From GCA-002282575 sp964519885 (GTDB lineage Bacteria > Pseudomonadota > Gammaproteobacteria > Thiomicrospirales > Thiomicrospiraceae), in assembly GCA_964519885.1 (NCBI GenBank), contig CAZFLX010000004.1:30581-94580 (forward strand): a stretch of DNA of 64,000 nt. The letters run 5' to 3'. Numbering within the stretch: the first letter of the stretch is position 1; the number at the start of each line of letters is the position of its first letter. Below, piece by piece: positions 50,366 through 59,210 of the stretch. Below the pieces are notes generated by a model. That model was not told the origin of the DNA and ran no database searches. It saw nothing but the letters and a program-made list of their open reading frames with translations. The translations under genes and the position numbers were made by a program.

Positions 50366-51496
50366 ATGAAAAAATGGATACTGGCTCTGATTTTATTGGT
50401 CGTTGTTATTGGAGTGGTGTTGAATAAAAAAGCCAATAATGCGGCTTTTGTGGCACCGGAAGTCGCCCCTATTTTGGTGGAGCATATCCAGCCGAGTTGG
50501 CAAGCCGTTAGGTTGACGCGTCCGACACAGGCGATGGTTAAGGCTGAACACGAGCAGTTGCTGACCGCACGAATGACGGCGCAAGTGATGGAACTGAAGG
50601 TTAAAGAAGGTGATTCGGTTGTTGCAGGCGAAGTCATTGCCTTGTTAGATGATCAGAATAGCCGTGCCGAAGTTTCCCTAGCGACGGCTGAGTTGGCTCA
50701 GGTGCAAGCAGAGCGCGCCAATATCGTTGATCAACTACAAGCCAGTAAGTTAGACCTTCAAGCGCAAAAAGATACTTTGTCTCGCTTAAAAAAATTGGCG
50801 GCGATTCAAGCTGCGAGTGAAGATCAAATTCAACAACAATCGGTTCGTGTGGCGCAAGCAGAACAACGACTGAGCGCATCACAAGCGCAATTAAAAAGTT
50901 ACGATACCTTGTTAAGTGCTAAACGTCAGCAATCCGAAACGGCTCGTTCGGGTTTGGGTTATGTTCGCTTAACCGCTTTGCAGTCGGGGCAAGTTGCCGA
51001 AAGATTGGTGCAGGTCGGTGATATTGTCACCGCAGGTACGCCCTTAGTGCGTTTAATTAGTGCTGGCGGCGTGCGTCGCATACTGGTTCAATTACCTGCT
51101 GATGCCTTAGCGCCGGCGGGTGTCATTTATCAGGATCAGTTTTATGCGCTATCCGCTTGGCCCAATGCCAATCAGCAGGGGTTAAGAACCTATGAAGCCA
51201 GCGTCACCGATGATCGACTGGTTGCCAACCAGCAAATGGTGATGCCACTGGTGGTTTATGAGGATGAAGGGGTGCTGATTCCTTCTAAGTGCTTTATTCC
51301 TCGAAAAGCGCAGCATGCTCAGGTATTAGTCAACCAACAAGGTCAGGTTCACAGCATGGATATTCACATCGAAACGGTCGGTTATGAGGGCGCGGTAACT
51401 AAAGATGCACGCTTAGTAGGTCAGTCATTGCTCTGCGCCACCTCAGACGTGTTAATTCGCTTAATGGCTGGTCGCACCTTCGAGGTAATCAACTGA
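50366..51496 (+). CDS. RND efflux periplasmic adaptor
   Basis: This 376-residue membrane fusion protein links an RND pump to an outer-membrane channel. It has one N-terminal membrane segment or signal anchor, a first lipoyl half with 'Val-Lys-Glu-Gly-Asp-Ser-Val-Val-Ala-Gly', a helical hairpin of about 90 residues rich in Gln and Ala, the second lipoyl half 'Val-Gly-Asp-Ile-Val-Thr-Ala-Gly' and a beta-barrel domain. Its stop shares a base with the RND gene start (TGATG). No regulator or channel gene is beside it. Confidence 0.9.
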   Translation: MKKWILALILLVVVIGVVLNKKANNAAFVAPEVAPILVEHIQPSWQAVRLTRPTQAMVKAEHEQLLTARMTAQVMELKVKEGDSVVAGEVIALLDDQNSRAEVSLATAELAQVQAERANIVDQLQASKLDLQAQKDTLSRLKKLAAIQAASEDQIQQQSVRVAQAEQRLSASQAQLKSYDTLLSAKRQQSETARSGLGYVRLTALQSGQVAERLVQVGDIVTAGTPLVRLISAGGVRRILVQLPADALAPAGVIYQDQFYALSAWPNANQQGLRTYEASVTDDRLVANQQMVMPLVVYEDEGVLIPSKCFIPRKAQHAQVLVNQQGQVHSMDIHIETVGYEGAVTKDARLVGQSLLCATSDVLIRLMAGRTFEVIN

Positions 51497-54400
51497 TGTT
51501 TCTTTGGTTTTTTAACCGCCCTTGGCTAACGGGGGCGATGTTGGCGTTAATGACGGTGATGGGTATTTTGGGTTACACCAATATGCCACGCAACTTGTAT
51601 CCCGATGCAGAATATCCTCAAGTGATGATTATTACCCAGTTTCCGGGAGCCAGTGCCGAGGTGATTGCCCAGCAGGTGTCTCGCCCAATGGAACGGGAGT
51701 TGTTTACGCTCAGTGGTATTCGCTTGGCACAAAGCACCAATCGAGATGGCTTTGCGGTGATTCGTACGGAGTTTGAATATGAAAAAGGCTTAGAAGGGGC
51801 TTTGTCTAGCGTTACCAATGCGTTAGATCGTATCCGTAATCAGTTGCCGGAAGGTGTTCAGCCGTTTTCTTTGTACCCAATGGGGAATTTTACCCCACCT
51901 GCAGTGGTGTTGGCTGTGTCACCCAAAGCCGAATCGGGGCTGGATTTAATGCAAACGCGCTACTTAATCGAAAGCGATATTCGTCCTGCCTTGTTGAAAC
52001 AGTCAGCCATTGCCAATGTGGAAGTCTTTGGGGGTTGGAAGCCACAGGTAGCGGTGAAAGTTGATGCCAACAAGCTGGCGGCATTGAATTTGACTATGGG
52101 TCAGGTCATGTCGGCACTGAAACAGGGGCAAGCGCAATGGCCGATGGGCAACTTGTTGGCGGAAGGTCAGTCGTGGACGTTTTTGCTCAGTTGTGAAAAA
52201 AACAGCATCGACAAGCTGGCTATGTCATCGGTATCGCCGAATGTAAGGCTCGATCAAGTGGCTGAGGTGAGTTGGATAGAGCAAGATAGAAACAGTGCTT
52301 ACATCGGTAATGGTGTTTCCGCCATTGCTTTGTCGATTCAGCGTCCACCAGGCGGTACCATTGGTGAGGCCTACGATGCCGCCATGAAGCAGTTACCGGC
52401 AATTCAAGCCACTTATCCGATGCTGGACATTAGCGTTACCGACACGCAAATCGACATCATTAATCGCTCCAATGCCAATATGTTCAATGCTTTGTTGGAA
52501 GCGGTGTTGTTTGTCTCGTTGGTGATGTTGATTTTCTTAGCCAACTGGCGCGCTGTTGCTACGGCGTTATTGTCCTTGCCTTTGGTGTTTTTAGGTACCA
52601 TGGCGGTGCTTTGGTTGTTCGATAAAGAACTCAACCTATTTGTCACCACGGGCGTTATTTTGGCGCTAGGGATGTTAGTCGATGATGCGGTGGTGGTGCT
52701 TGAAAATATCGAGCGGCATTTAACCAGCTTGCATGAAGATGTTACCGAAGCGGTGGTGAAGGGAATGCAGGAAATTGTTTCGCCTATTTGGGTGGGAACG
52801 CTGGCGACGGTGGCGGTTTTAGCGCCCTTAATGTTTGTCGGTGGCTATACCGAACAGGTGTTCAGTCATCTGGTGTTTCCGGTGGTAACGGCGGTGTTTG
52901 TGTCTTATTTGGTATCGATTACCTTTATTCCGCGTTTAGTTTGGTGGTGGTATCGTAACGGCATTCCGCCCAAAAACAAACTTGAAGCTTGGTTAGAAAG
53001 CCTGTATCAGCATCGTTGGGCGCCGATTGCTTTACGCTATGTCAGTGGTTTACGTTGGGCAATGCAGGCACGCTGGCGTCGCTGGTTGCTCATTTTGGGT
53101 GCTTTTGTGATGTTGGTTGCCAGTGCTGGCATCATTATGCCAACGGTGGGTCAAGATGCATTACCAGCAGCCGATATGGGCGTGGTGCAATTACGGGTTA
53201 AGTTTGCCGAACAAGACAAGGCTGAGGTGGTTGAACAGCGACTGCAATCGGCGTTAGCGAGCTTAACGTATGATCCCATGGTGACACGTTATGGCGTAAC
53301 CATTGGGGCTGAAGCCGGGGTAACTTCATTGGGGAGTGGTGCTTTGGCTTCGGAAGCATCAGTCATGATTCATTATGTTCCCCGTTTAGAAAGGGACAAA
53401 ACCAGTTGGCAAATTGCTGATGAATGGCGTAGCGCCTTAGCTAAAGTGACAGGGGTGGTTAGTGTCGATGCTTATGATTTCGGTAACACCATGGCAAGTA
53501 CCATCAAAGCACCCATTACCATTCGTCTCAGTAGCGATGACTGGCATGCGTTGCCTAAAGCGACGCAACAGGTCGAACAGGTGTTGCAGCAGATTCGTGG
53601 CGTGACTTCGGTATCACACAATGCCAGTTTTGCTCAGCAGGTGCGCTTAAAGCCTAAGCCGGGTGAGTTGGCAAAATTCGGTTTAACTCCTGAAAGCCTA
53701 GTGGCTCAGCTGCCCTTAGCGGGAGTGCCGGCGGTTAGCTTTAGCACTTGGGCCAGTAGCGAGCAAATTCCGGTTAGAGTGAGTTTAGCGGAAGATTATC
53801 AACTTCATCCGCAGGCTTTGTTGTTATACCCGATTGTGTTGCCCAAAGGTGGCAGTATGCCGCTGAGTGCTTTGGTCGATATTCAGTGGTTAGATCAACC
53901 AACCTTGCTATCTACCGATGCCTTGCAATACACCGTAGATTTATTGGTCTATCGTGATCACCGTGCATTAAGTCATTTGTTAGCAGACATTAATGAGGCT
54001 ATGCAAGCAGTGGATTTACCAGCGGGCGTGAGTTGGCGTGATGCCGGTGATAATGCGCAAGGCGCTTCAGCGCAAGCCGATATGATGAAGGGATTAGGCG
54101 TAGGGGTCTTGTTGCTCACGGTGATTTTGGTGGCGGCATTTTCCAGCGCACGCATGGCATTACTGACGGTCGCTATTTTACCTTTATCGGCGATAGGTGC
54201 TTTTTGGGGCTTGATGTTGTTCGATAAAGCCTTCGCTTTGCCGGCATTACTCGGCATCATTTTGCTGTTTTCGATTATTGTTAAAAACGGCATTTTGCTG
54301 ATGGAATTTATTCATCAACGCGAGCGCAGTGTCTCAGCGGTACAAGCAGCAGAAGAGAGCATCCGCTTACGTTTCCGACCCATTCTCATGACCGCCTTAG

Positions 54401-54576
54401 CGACTATTGCCGGTATGGTACCGATTGCTTTAGAACGTGCGATTGGTTTAGAGCGACTCTCTCCTTTAGCCGATGTGGCCATTGGTGGGTTGCTAGTGGG
54501 AACGCTGCTGAGTTTGCTGTTATTGCCGATGCTGTATTTGTGGGGCGTAAAGCTATCTGAACACAAAGCGCGTTAA
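51496..54576 (+). CDS. RND-family efflux permease
   Basis: This 1026-residue inner-membrane pump has 12 predicted membrane helices and two large periplasmic loops, as in AcrB-type transporters. The proton relay aspartates occur in 'Gly-Met-Leu-Val-Asp-Asp-Ala-Val-Val-Val-Leu-Glu-Asn-Ile' (about 393-406), and helix 10-12 motifs include 'Arg-Phe-Arg-Pro-Ile-Leu-Met-Thr-Ala-Leu'. Substrate cannot be told; the sequence is not clearly of the heavy-metal type. It ends 6 bp from the convergent regA. Confidence 0.92.
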   Translation: MFLWFFNRPWLTGAMLALMTVMGILGYTNMPRNLYPDAEYPQVMIITQFPGASAEVIAQQVSRPMERELFTLSGIRLAQSTNRDGFAVIRTEFEYEKGLEGALSSVTNALDRIRNQLPEGVQPFSLYPMGNFTPPAVVLAVSPKAESGLDLMQTRYLIESDIRPALLKQSAIANVEVFGGWKPQVAVKVDANKLAALNLTMGQVMSALKQGQAQWPMGNLLAEGQSWTFLLSCEKNSIDKLAMSSVSPNVRLDQVAEVSWIEQDRNSAYIGNGVSAIALSIQRPPGGTIGEAYDAAMKQLPAIQATYPMLDISVTDTQIDIINRSNANMFNALLEAVLFVSLVMLIFLANWRAVATALLSLPLVFLGTMAVLWLFDKELNLFVTTGVILALGMLVDDAVVVLENIERHLTSLHEDVTEAVVKGMQEIVSPIWVGTLATVAVLAPLMFVGGYTEQVFSHLVFPVVTAVFVSYLVSITFIPRLVWWWYRNGIPPKNKLEAWLESLYQHRWAPIALRYVSGLRWAMQARWRRWLLILGAFVMLVASAGIIMPTVGQDALPAADMGVVQLRVKFAEQDKAEVVEQRLQSALASLTYDPMVTRYGVTIGAEAGVTSLGSGALASEASVMIHYVPRLERDKTSWQIADEWRSALAKVTGVVSVDAYDFGNTMASTIKAPITIRLSSDDWHALPKATQQVEQVLQQIRGVTSVSHNASFAQQVRLKPKPGELAKFGLTPESLVAQLPLAGVPAVSFSTWASSEQIPVRVSLAEDYQLHPQALLLYPIVLPKGGSMPLSALVDIQWLDQPTLLSTDALQYTVDLLVYRDHRALSHLLADINEAMQAVDLPAGVSWRDAGDNAQGASAQADMMKGLGVGVLLLTVILVAAFSSARMALLTVAILPLSAIGAFWGLMLFDKAFALPALLGIILLFSIIVKNGILLMEFIHQRERSVSAVQAAEESIRLRFRPILMTALATIAGMVPIALERAIGLERLSPLADVAIGGLLVGTLLSLLLLPMLYLWGVKLSEHKAR

Positions 54577-54582
54577 GCCGTA

Positions 54583-55104
54583 TCAGTGGGGAGCAAATTT
54601 ATCCAGTTTGCGCTGTAGGGTTCGACGGTGCATGTTTAAAGCGCGTGCTGTCGCCGATACATTACCCTCGTGCTGATGCAATATTTTCTGGATATGCTCC
54701 CATTCTAGGCGATCAACGCTGAGAGGTTTGGCTTGGACATCGACTTGGGCGTTGCCTTGACTTTGTTCTAAAGCTTGTAAGATTTCGTCAATACCGGCGG
54801 GTTTGGCGAGATAATGACGTGCACCTAACTTAATCGCTTCTACCGCTGTGGCAATGCTGGCATAACCGGTGAGCACCAGTATCGGCAATTCGGGATCACT
54901 TTGATGAAGCTGTTCTACCAGCATCAACCCCGACTCTCCTGGCATCACCAAGTCGGTAATCGCTGCATCAAATACGTGGTTTTCCACAGCCTGCAAGGCT
55001 TCTACGCTATCGTGTGCTAGGGTGCATTCATGCCCACGTCGAGTTAATTGGCGCGACAGGGTTTGGGCAAATAAAGGATCATCGTCGGTAATTAGCAGTT
55101 TCAT
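54583..55104 (-). CDS. regA: RegA/PrrA/ActR-type redox response regulator
   Basis: This 173-residue regulator has a receiver domain with acidic pocket Asp-Asp-Asp at 7-9, phosphoacceptor Asp51, Thr of 'Val-Leu-Thr-Gly' and Lys of 'Leu-Ala-Lys-Pro-Ala'. The C-terminus is a Fis-type helix-turn-helix, 'Asn-Val-Ser-Ala-Thr-Ala-Arg-Ala-Leu-Asn-Met-His-Arg-Arg-Thr-Leu', the hallmark of the RegA family. It lies 8 bp downstream of regB. In relatives it controls energy-generating and redox-balancing pathways in response to respiratory state. Confidence 0.9.
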   Translation of the reverse strand: MKLLITDDDPLFAQTLSRQLTRRGHECTLAHDSVEALQAVENHVFDAAITDLVMPGESGLMLVEQLHQSDPELPILVLTGYASIATAVEAIKLGARHYLAKPAGIDEILQALEQSQGNAQVDVQAKPLSVDRLEWEHIQKILHQHEGNVSATARALNMHRRTLQRKLDKFAPH

Positions 55105-55112
55105 GGCTGTTA

Positions 55113-56507
55113 TTATGACAGGGAATGAGTGTGGTGGGATGCGTCATTTTGTCGCAGTTGCCATTGGTCAATCGACTTGGGCAACACAATACAGGCTTGC
55201 GCGCCGCCTTGTATCGGATTGGTCAACAAGAGTTTGCCTCCCAATTGCTGAAGGCTTGCGTGGGCTAGCGCCAAGCCAACGCCATGACCATCTTGTTTCT
55301 GACTGATGAGTGGTTTAGGAAATTGTCTGAGCAAATCTTCTGGAAAGCCCGTGCCTTGATTAAGTAAACACAGGCTAACTTCAGTCTCTGTCCAATTAAG
55401 CGTCAGTTCTAGCGCTTCTTCAGAAGCATCACTGGCATTATTCAGCAGACTGGTTAGGATTTGCGTCAAGATGGGTAGGTTAATCAGCATTGGCAAATTA
55501 GGGGAAGGGTTGAGTACTGAGAAACTGACCTTCACTTGTGGGCGTAGGCTTTTCCATTGCATCAGTAGTTGATGAATAAACTCAGGCCATGAGACCAAAC
55601 TGAGGGCGTCACTGCGTTCGAGTTGGTGTTGTTTTAAGCTGCTACTGATTTGTGATTTGCAGTTGTAAATCAATTGTTGAATTTGTTCGAGTGCGGCTTG
55701 AGCATTTTCGGGTTCGTTGTAACGGTAAGCATCAGCGGCTTCGTTAACCAGTAAACTCATGGTAGCTAAGGGTGTGGAAAGTTCATGCGCTGTGGACGCA
55801 GCCGCTAAACTTAAATTAAGTAAGTTTTGTTGCGACTGACCTTCCAGTTGAACCTGTTGCAGCACTTGTTGTTGCTGTTGCAGTCGTTGATGCAGTTTGG
55901 CAAGAAAAAAAGTTACTAGAATAGCGGTTAGTCCCACATTCAGCCATAAGCCAATTTTGGCTAACACGTCCAGGGGGTTAAAGGGGGTATGTCTAACCAC
56001 GCCACCATCTAGCCAGAATAGAAAGCTGTAAACCTGATTGGGTATGGCGGGAATCACCGCATTAATGGGTGAAGGCACAAAGATAAGTAGTGTCGATGCC
56101 ATCAGCACTAGCGCTAACAGCCAATTTTGTTGGCGACTGGGTAAAATGCCGACTGCCAGTAATAGGGGTAGCAGCAGCAGTCCAAAAAATGGGTTGTGCA
56201 CTCCGCCAGAAATTGCCAACAAGCTGGCAACAATTATGGTGTCCGCTGTGAGTTGAAAAGTAAGGCTAGTTGGTGTGATGCGCCAACGTCGCTGAGAAAA
56301 GACAATAAAGCCATGCAGTACAACCCATTCTAAACAAATGATGAGTAACTTATCGTAAGCCAGCGGTAATTGAAGTGTTAAACTAAATGAAAGTAACAGG
56401 GCGATAACGGCAATGCCGCCCGCCCTAAGGAGTAACAGTCGTTTGGCGAGCTCTTCAACCAAGATGCTGACGCAACCATTGCGTAAACTGAGGAGCGGGT
56501 AATGCAC
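55113..56507 (-). CDS. regB: RegB/PrrB/ActS-type redox sensor kinase
   Basis: This 464-residue membrane kinase has about six helices in its first 200 residues, with the heptapeptide GGVHNPF at 101-107 that matches the RegB quinone-sensing GGxxNPF motif. The phosphorylated His241 is in 'Ala-His-Glu-Leu-Ser-Thr-Pro-Leu', and Cys283 sits where the redox-active Cys of RegB lies. The ATPase domain ends with 'Gly-His-Gly-Val-Gly-Leu-Ala'. The start is uncertain: GTG 56507 overlaps trxC by 53 bp, whereas TTG 56462 would overlap by 8 bp. Confidence 0.9.
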   Translation of the reverse strand: MHYPLLSLRNGCVSILVEELAKRLLLLRAGGIAVIALLLSFSLTLQLPLAYDKLLIICLEWVVLHGFIVFSQRRWRITPTSLTFQLTADTIIVASLLAISGGVHNPFFGLLLLPLLLAVGILPSRQQNWLLALVLMASTLLIFVPSPINAVIPAIPNQVYSFLFWLDGGVVRHTPFNPLDVLAKIGLWLNVGLTAILVTFFLAKLHQRLQQQQQVLQQVQLEGQSQQNLLNLSLAAASTAHELSTPLATMSLLVNEAADAYRYNEPENAQAALEQIQQLIYNCKSQISSSLKQHQLERSDALSLVSWPEFIHQLLMQWKSLRPQVKVSFSVLNPSPNLPMLINLPILTQILTSLLNNASDASEEALELTLNWTETEVSLCLLNQGTGFPEDLLRQFPKPLISQKQDGHGVGLALAHASLQQLGGKLLLTNPIQGGAQACIVLPKSIDQWQLRQNDASHHTHSLS

Positions 56508-56889
56508 CTGCTAAATCAGCCACTTTTTTACCGCCTTTAAAAATCATTAAGCTGGGGATTGAGCGGATAGCATACTGAGCAGCCAGTTGTTGCTGTTGTT
56601 CGGTATTCACCTTAATAAATTGTGCTTTGCCGGCAAACTGCTTAGCTACCTGACTGAACGTTGGCGCAAACTGGCGACAAGGACCGCACCATGGCGCCCA
56701 AAAATCGACCACAATCGGTAATTCACTGCGGGTGAGGTGTTTGTTAAAACTCATCACGTCGGCTTCGATGACTGAACCATCAAACAAAGATTGTTTGCAG
56801 TGACCACAGACAGCACCACTGTCGGCATGACATTTGTCGTTAGCTATACGATTACTACCATGACAATGAGGACAAACCACGACGGACAT
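56455..56889 (-). CDS. trxC: Thioredoxin 2
   Basis: This 144-residue protein is of the TrxC type, with an N-terminal zinc finger formed by Cys6, Cys9, Cys28 and Cys31 ahead of a thioredoxin fold with active site WCGPC (67-71) and cis-Pro 'Ser-Ile-Pro-Ser'. ATG 56889 has TAGGAG about 8 bp upstream; an in-frame TTG at 56895 is too close to it. TrxC is known to be zinc- and oxidative-stress-linked. Its overlap with the redox kinase gene regB suggests a shared redox role. Confidence 0.93.
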   Translation of the reverse strand: MSVVVCPHCHGSNRIANDKCHADSGAVCGHCKQSLFDGSVIEADVMSFNKHLTRSELPIVVDFWAPWCGPCRQFAPTFSQVAKQFAGKAQFIKVNTEQQQQLAAQYAIRSIPSLMIFKGGKKVADLAGALPAPQFTQWLRQHLG

Positions 56890-56932
56890 AATCAACTCCT
56901 AGGTACATTTAATAATCCAATGGGTAGGAAGT

Positions 56933-56991
56933 CTGAAGGAAGGGGTTGCTGAAAATAGCATGTAACACGGCGATAAAACCCCTTCTTTCAG
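56933..56991. repeat. Long inverted repeat upstream of trxC
   Basis: CTGAAGGAAGGGGTT (56933-56947) pairs with AACCCCTTCTTTCAG (56977-56991) over 15 bp with a single G-T pair, around a 29-nt loop. No T-run follows on either strand. It could be a small mobile remnant, or a leader structure controlling trxC. Confidence 0.5.
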
Positions 56992-57012
56992 CTAAAAAAT
57001 AAACTTGGAAAG

Positions 57013-57042
57013 TCTAAAAACTAGCGAGGCGAAGTTTTTAGA
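57013..57042 (-). terminator. Hairpin after the His-rich gene
   Basis: TCTAAAAACT (57013-57022) and AGTTTTTAGA (57033-57042) form a perfect 10-bp stem with a 10-nt loop, about 33 bp beyond the stop of the His-rich gene. The stem itself contains T5, but no clean T-run follows, so it may be a terminator or a processing hairpin. Confidence 0.4.
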
Positions 57043-57074
57043 GGTTCCCTCCTGTTTTGTGTAAAACATACCTT

Positions 57075-57569
57075 TTAGTTATGGGGTGTGTTGGCCAGTT
57101 TTTCGAGGGCTTTTTCTGATAAAGGATAGCTTTCTGCAGCGGCTTGTTTGCCATGAGCGACAAAACCGCTCACTTCGTGAGCGTGAGCATGAAGGACTTC
57201 CACCAAATCCGTTTCTTCTGTCGTCACCACACTGCGAATGCCATTTTCTAAGCGTTCATAGTGCACTTGAATTTGATCTCGATAGGCAAAAAGTAGGGCA
57301 TAAACGGCATCCCAACTGCGAATAGCACGTCCTTTAGCAAAGCGAGCTTTCATGTCGTACACATGGCGCTGTAAGATACTGACCACTTCGGCATTTTGGC
57401 TGGTGGTGATGGCACTAAAACCCTTGTCTAATAAGGTAACTTCTCGGTGCAGTAGACTATGTTCTGAGAGCAAAAATTGAATATCGGCTTGATGCGATTG
57501 ATGTTCAGCATCTTTGCCGCCACGTCCGAAATGATAGTGGGTTGTTTGATGGGGACAGGTTTGGCTCAT
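57075..57569 (-). CDS. His-rich helical protein of unknown function
   Basis: I do not recognise this 164-residue protein. ATG 57569 is chosen with AAGG upstream; a frame start 30 bases earlier adds an unlikely leader. There is no signal peptide. The N-terminal 30 residues are rich in His with one Cys (Cys5). The rest forms about four amphipathic helices, with 'Ser-Glu-His-Ser-Leu-Leu-His-Arg-Glu', 'Leu-Gln-Arg-His-Val', 'Val-His-Tyr-Glu' and 'His-Ala-His-Ala-His-Glu' spaced one per helix, as expected for a metal- or haem-binding four-helix bundle. It is upstream of trxC-regB-regA on the same strand. Confidence 0.6.
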   Translation of the reverse strand: MSQTCPHQTTHYHFGRGGKDAEHQSHQADIQFLLSEHSLLHREVTLLDKGFSAITTSQNAEVVSILQRHVYDMKARFAKGRAIRSWDAVYALLFAYRDQIQVHYERLENGIRSVVTTEETDLVEVLHAHAHEVSGFVAHGKQAAAESYPLSEKALEKLANTPHN

Positions 57570-57768
57570 GGCGCCTTGCTCACTTAGCTTAATGACCAAT
57601 AGCCTAACAAAAACAGCGATGAAAATCGAGTGTTAGTCTCAAAACTTTAGCATTAATAAATTCGGTATAATAATGTTTTATGACTATAAAATAGTGATAT
57701 ATATTGTCAAATAAGGCTGTGCGAATCCGCTACAATTAACTAACACAAATTAAAAGGTAATTATAATC

Positions 57769-59142
57769 ATGATTGATGCATCGATTTTTCGTGCTTACGA
57801 CATCCGTGGCATTGTTGATACTGCTTTAACCGAAGAGGCTGCCTATGGTGTCGGTCGCGCTTTGGCCAGCGAAGTGCTTGCCAGTGGCGGTAAAGCGATG
57901 GCGGTGGGTCGTGATGGGCGTTTATCAGGACCTCGCTTAATGGCTGCTTTGGTGAAAGGTGTGACCGAAGGTGGCGTCGATGTGGTCGATGTCGGTATGG
58001 TGACAACACCCATGGTCTACTTCGCTGCCGCAACCCTAGAAGGTGTGACGTCTTGTGCAGCGATTACCGGTAGTCATAATCCACCTAATTACAATGGCAT
58101 TAAAATGGTGGTGGCTGGTCATACCTTGTCGGGTGATGCCATTCAAGGCTTGCGTCAGCGTATTGAAGCACAAGACTTCAGCCAAGGGCAAGGTAAGGTT
58201 TCACAGGTTGATGTGTTTGCCGCCTACACGCAACGTATCGCTGGCGATATTCAACTTAAGCGTCCGCTGAAAGTGGTTGTTGATGCGGGTAACGGTGTTG
58301 CAGGGGCTTATGCGCCTGAGGTGTTACGTGCCATTGGTGCTGAAGTGATTGAGTTGTTTTGCGATGTGGATGGCACTTTCCCGAATCACCATCCCGATCC
58401 TTCTAAACCGAAAAACTTAAAAGACATGATTGCCAAGGTGAAGGAAGTCGGTGCCGATGTTGGTTTGGCATTTGATGGTGACGGTGACCGCGTTGGCGTG
58501 GTCGATGAAACGGGTAATCTTATTTTTGCCGATCGTCAAATGATGCTTTATGCCGCCGATGTGCTCAGTCGTAATGACGGTGCGCAGATTATTTTTGACG
58601 TCAAATGTTCAAGCACTTTGGCTAGACACATTGAAGCTAAGGGCGGTCAGCCATTGATGTGGCGTACAGGTCATTCCTTCATTAAAGCGAAACTGAAAGA
58701 AACCGGCGCACCGCTAGCTGGTGAAATGTCGGGTCATATTTTCTTCAAGGATCGTTGGTTCGGTTTTGACGATGGTATTTATGCTGCAGCTCGCATGTTG
58801 GAAATCTTGGCGCAAGATGCGCGTCCTGCTTCGCATGTGTTTAATGAATTGCCAGATAGTTTTTCAACGCCAGAAATGGATTGGGAGTTTGCTGAAGGTG
58901 AGCATTTTGCCTTTATGGATAAATTAAAAGCGGTGGCTGAATTCCCTGAAGGTCAGTTGTTTGATTTAGATGGAATCCGCGTCGATTTCGCTGATGGTTG
59001 GGGGCTAATTCGTGCCTCGAACACCACGCCAATTTTAGTCATTCGTTTTGATGCGGATACGCCCGAAGGTTTGGAGCGTATTAAAGCCCAGTTCCGCACG
59101 CAAATTGAAAAGGTTGCCGATGGTATGCCCATTCCGTTTTAA
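57769..59142 (+). CDS. algC: Phosphomannomutase/phosphoglucomutase (AlgC type)
   Basis: This 457-residue alpha-D-phosphohexomutase interconverts mannose or glucose 6- and 1-phosphates for LPS and exopolysaccharide precursors. The phosphoserine Ser102 lies in 'Thr-Gly-Ser-His-Asn-Pro-Pro', the Mg loop DGDGDR at 236-241, the sugar-binding 'Gly-Glu-Met-Ser-Gly-His' near 323 and the phosphate loop 'Arg-Ala-Ser-Asn-Thr-Thr-Pro' near 419. The N-terminus 'Ile-Phe-Arg-Ala-Tyr-Asp-Ile-Arg-Gly' is typical of AlgC-type enzymes with dual specificity. AAAAGG precedes the ATG. Confidence 0.93.
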   Translation: MIDASIFRAYDIRGIVDTALTEEAAYGVGRALASEVLASGGKAMAVGRDGRLSGPRLMAALVKGVTEGGVDVVDVGMVTTPMVYFAAATLEGVTSCAAITGSHNPPNYNGIKMVVAGHTLSGDAIQGLRQRIEAQDFSQGQGKVSQVDVFAAYTQRIAGDIQLKRPLKVVVDAGNGVAGAYAPEVLRAIGAEVIELFCDVDGTFPNHHPDPSKPKNLKDMIAKVKEVGADVGLAFDGDGDRVGVVDETGNLIFADRQMMLYAADVLSRNDGAQIIFDVKCSSTLARHIEAKGGQPLMWRTGHSFIKAKLKETGAPLAGEMSGHIFFKDRWFGFDDGIYAAARMLEILAQDARPASHVFNELPDSFSTPEMDWEFAEGEHFAFMDKLKAVAEFPEGQLFDLDGIRVDFADGWGLIRASNTTPILVIRFDADTPEGLERIKAQFRTQIEKVADGMPIPF

Positions 59143-59210
59143 GTTGGGTTGTGCCGAATGGTCGGTATTGATTCACCCTCGATAATAACAACACAGAGGT
59201 GACTTAAGTC

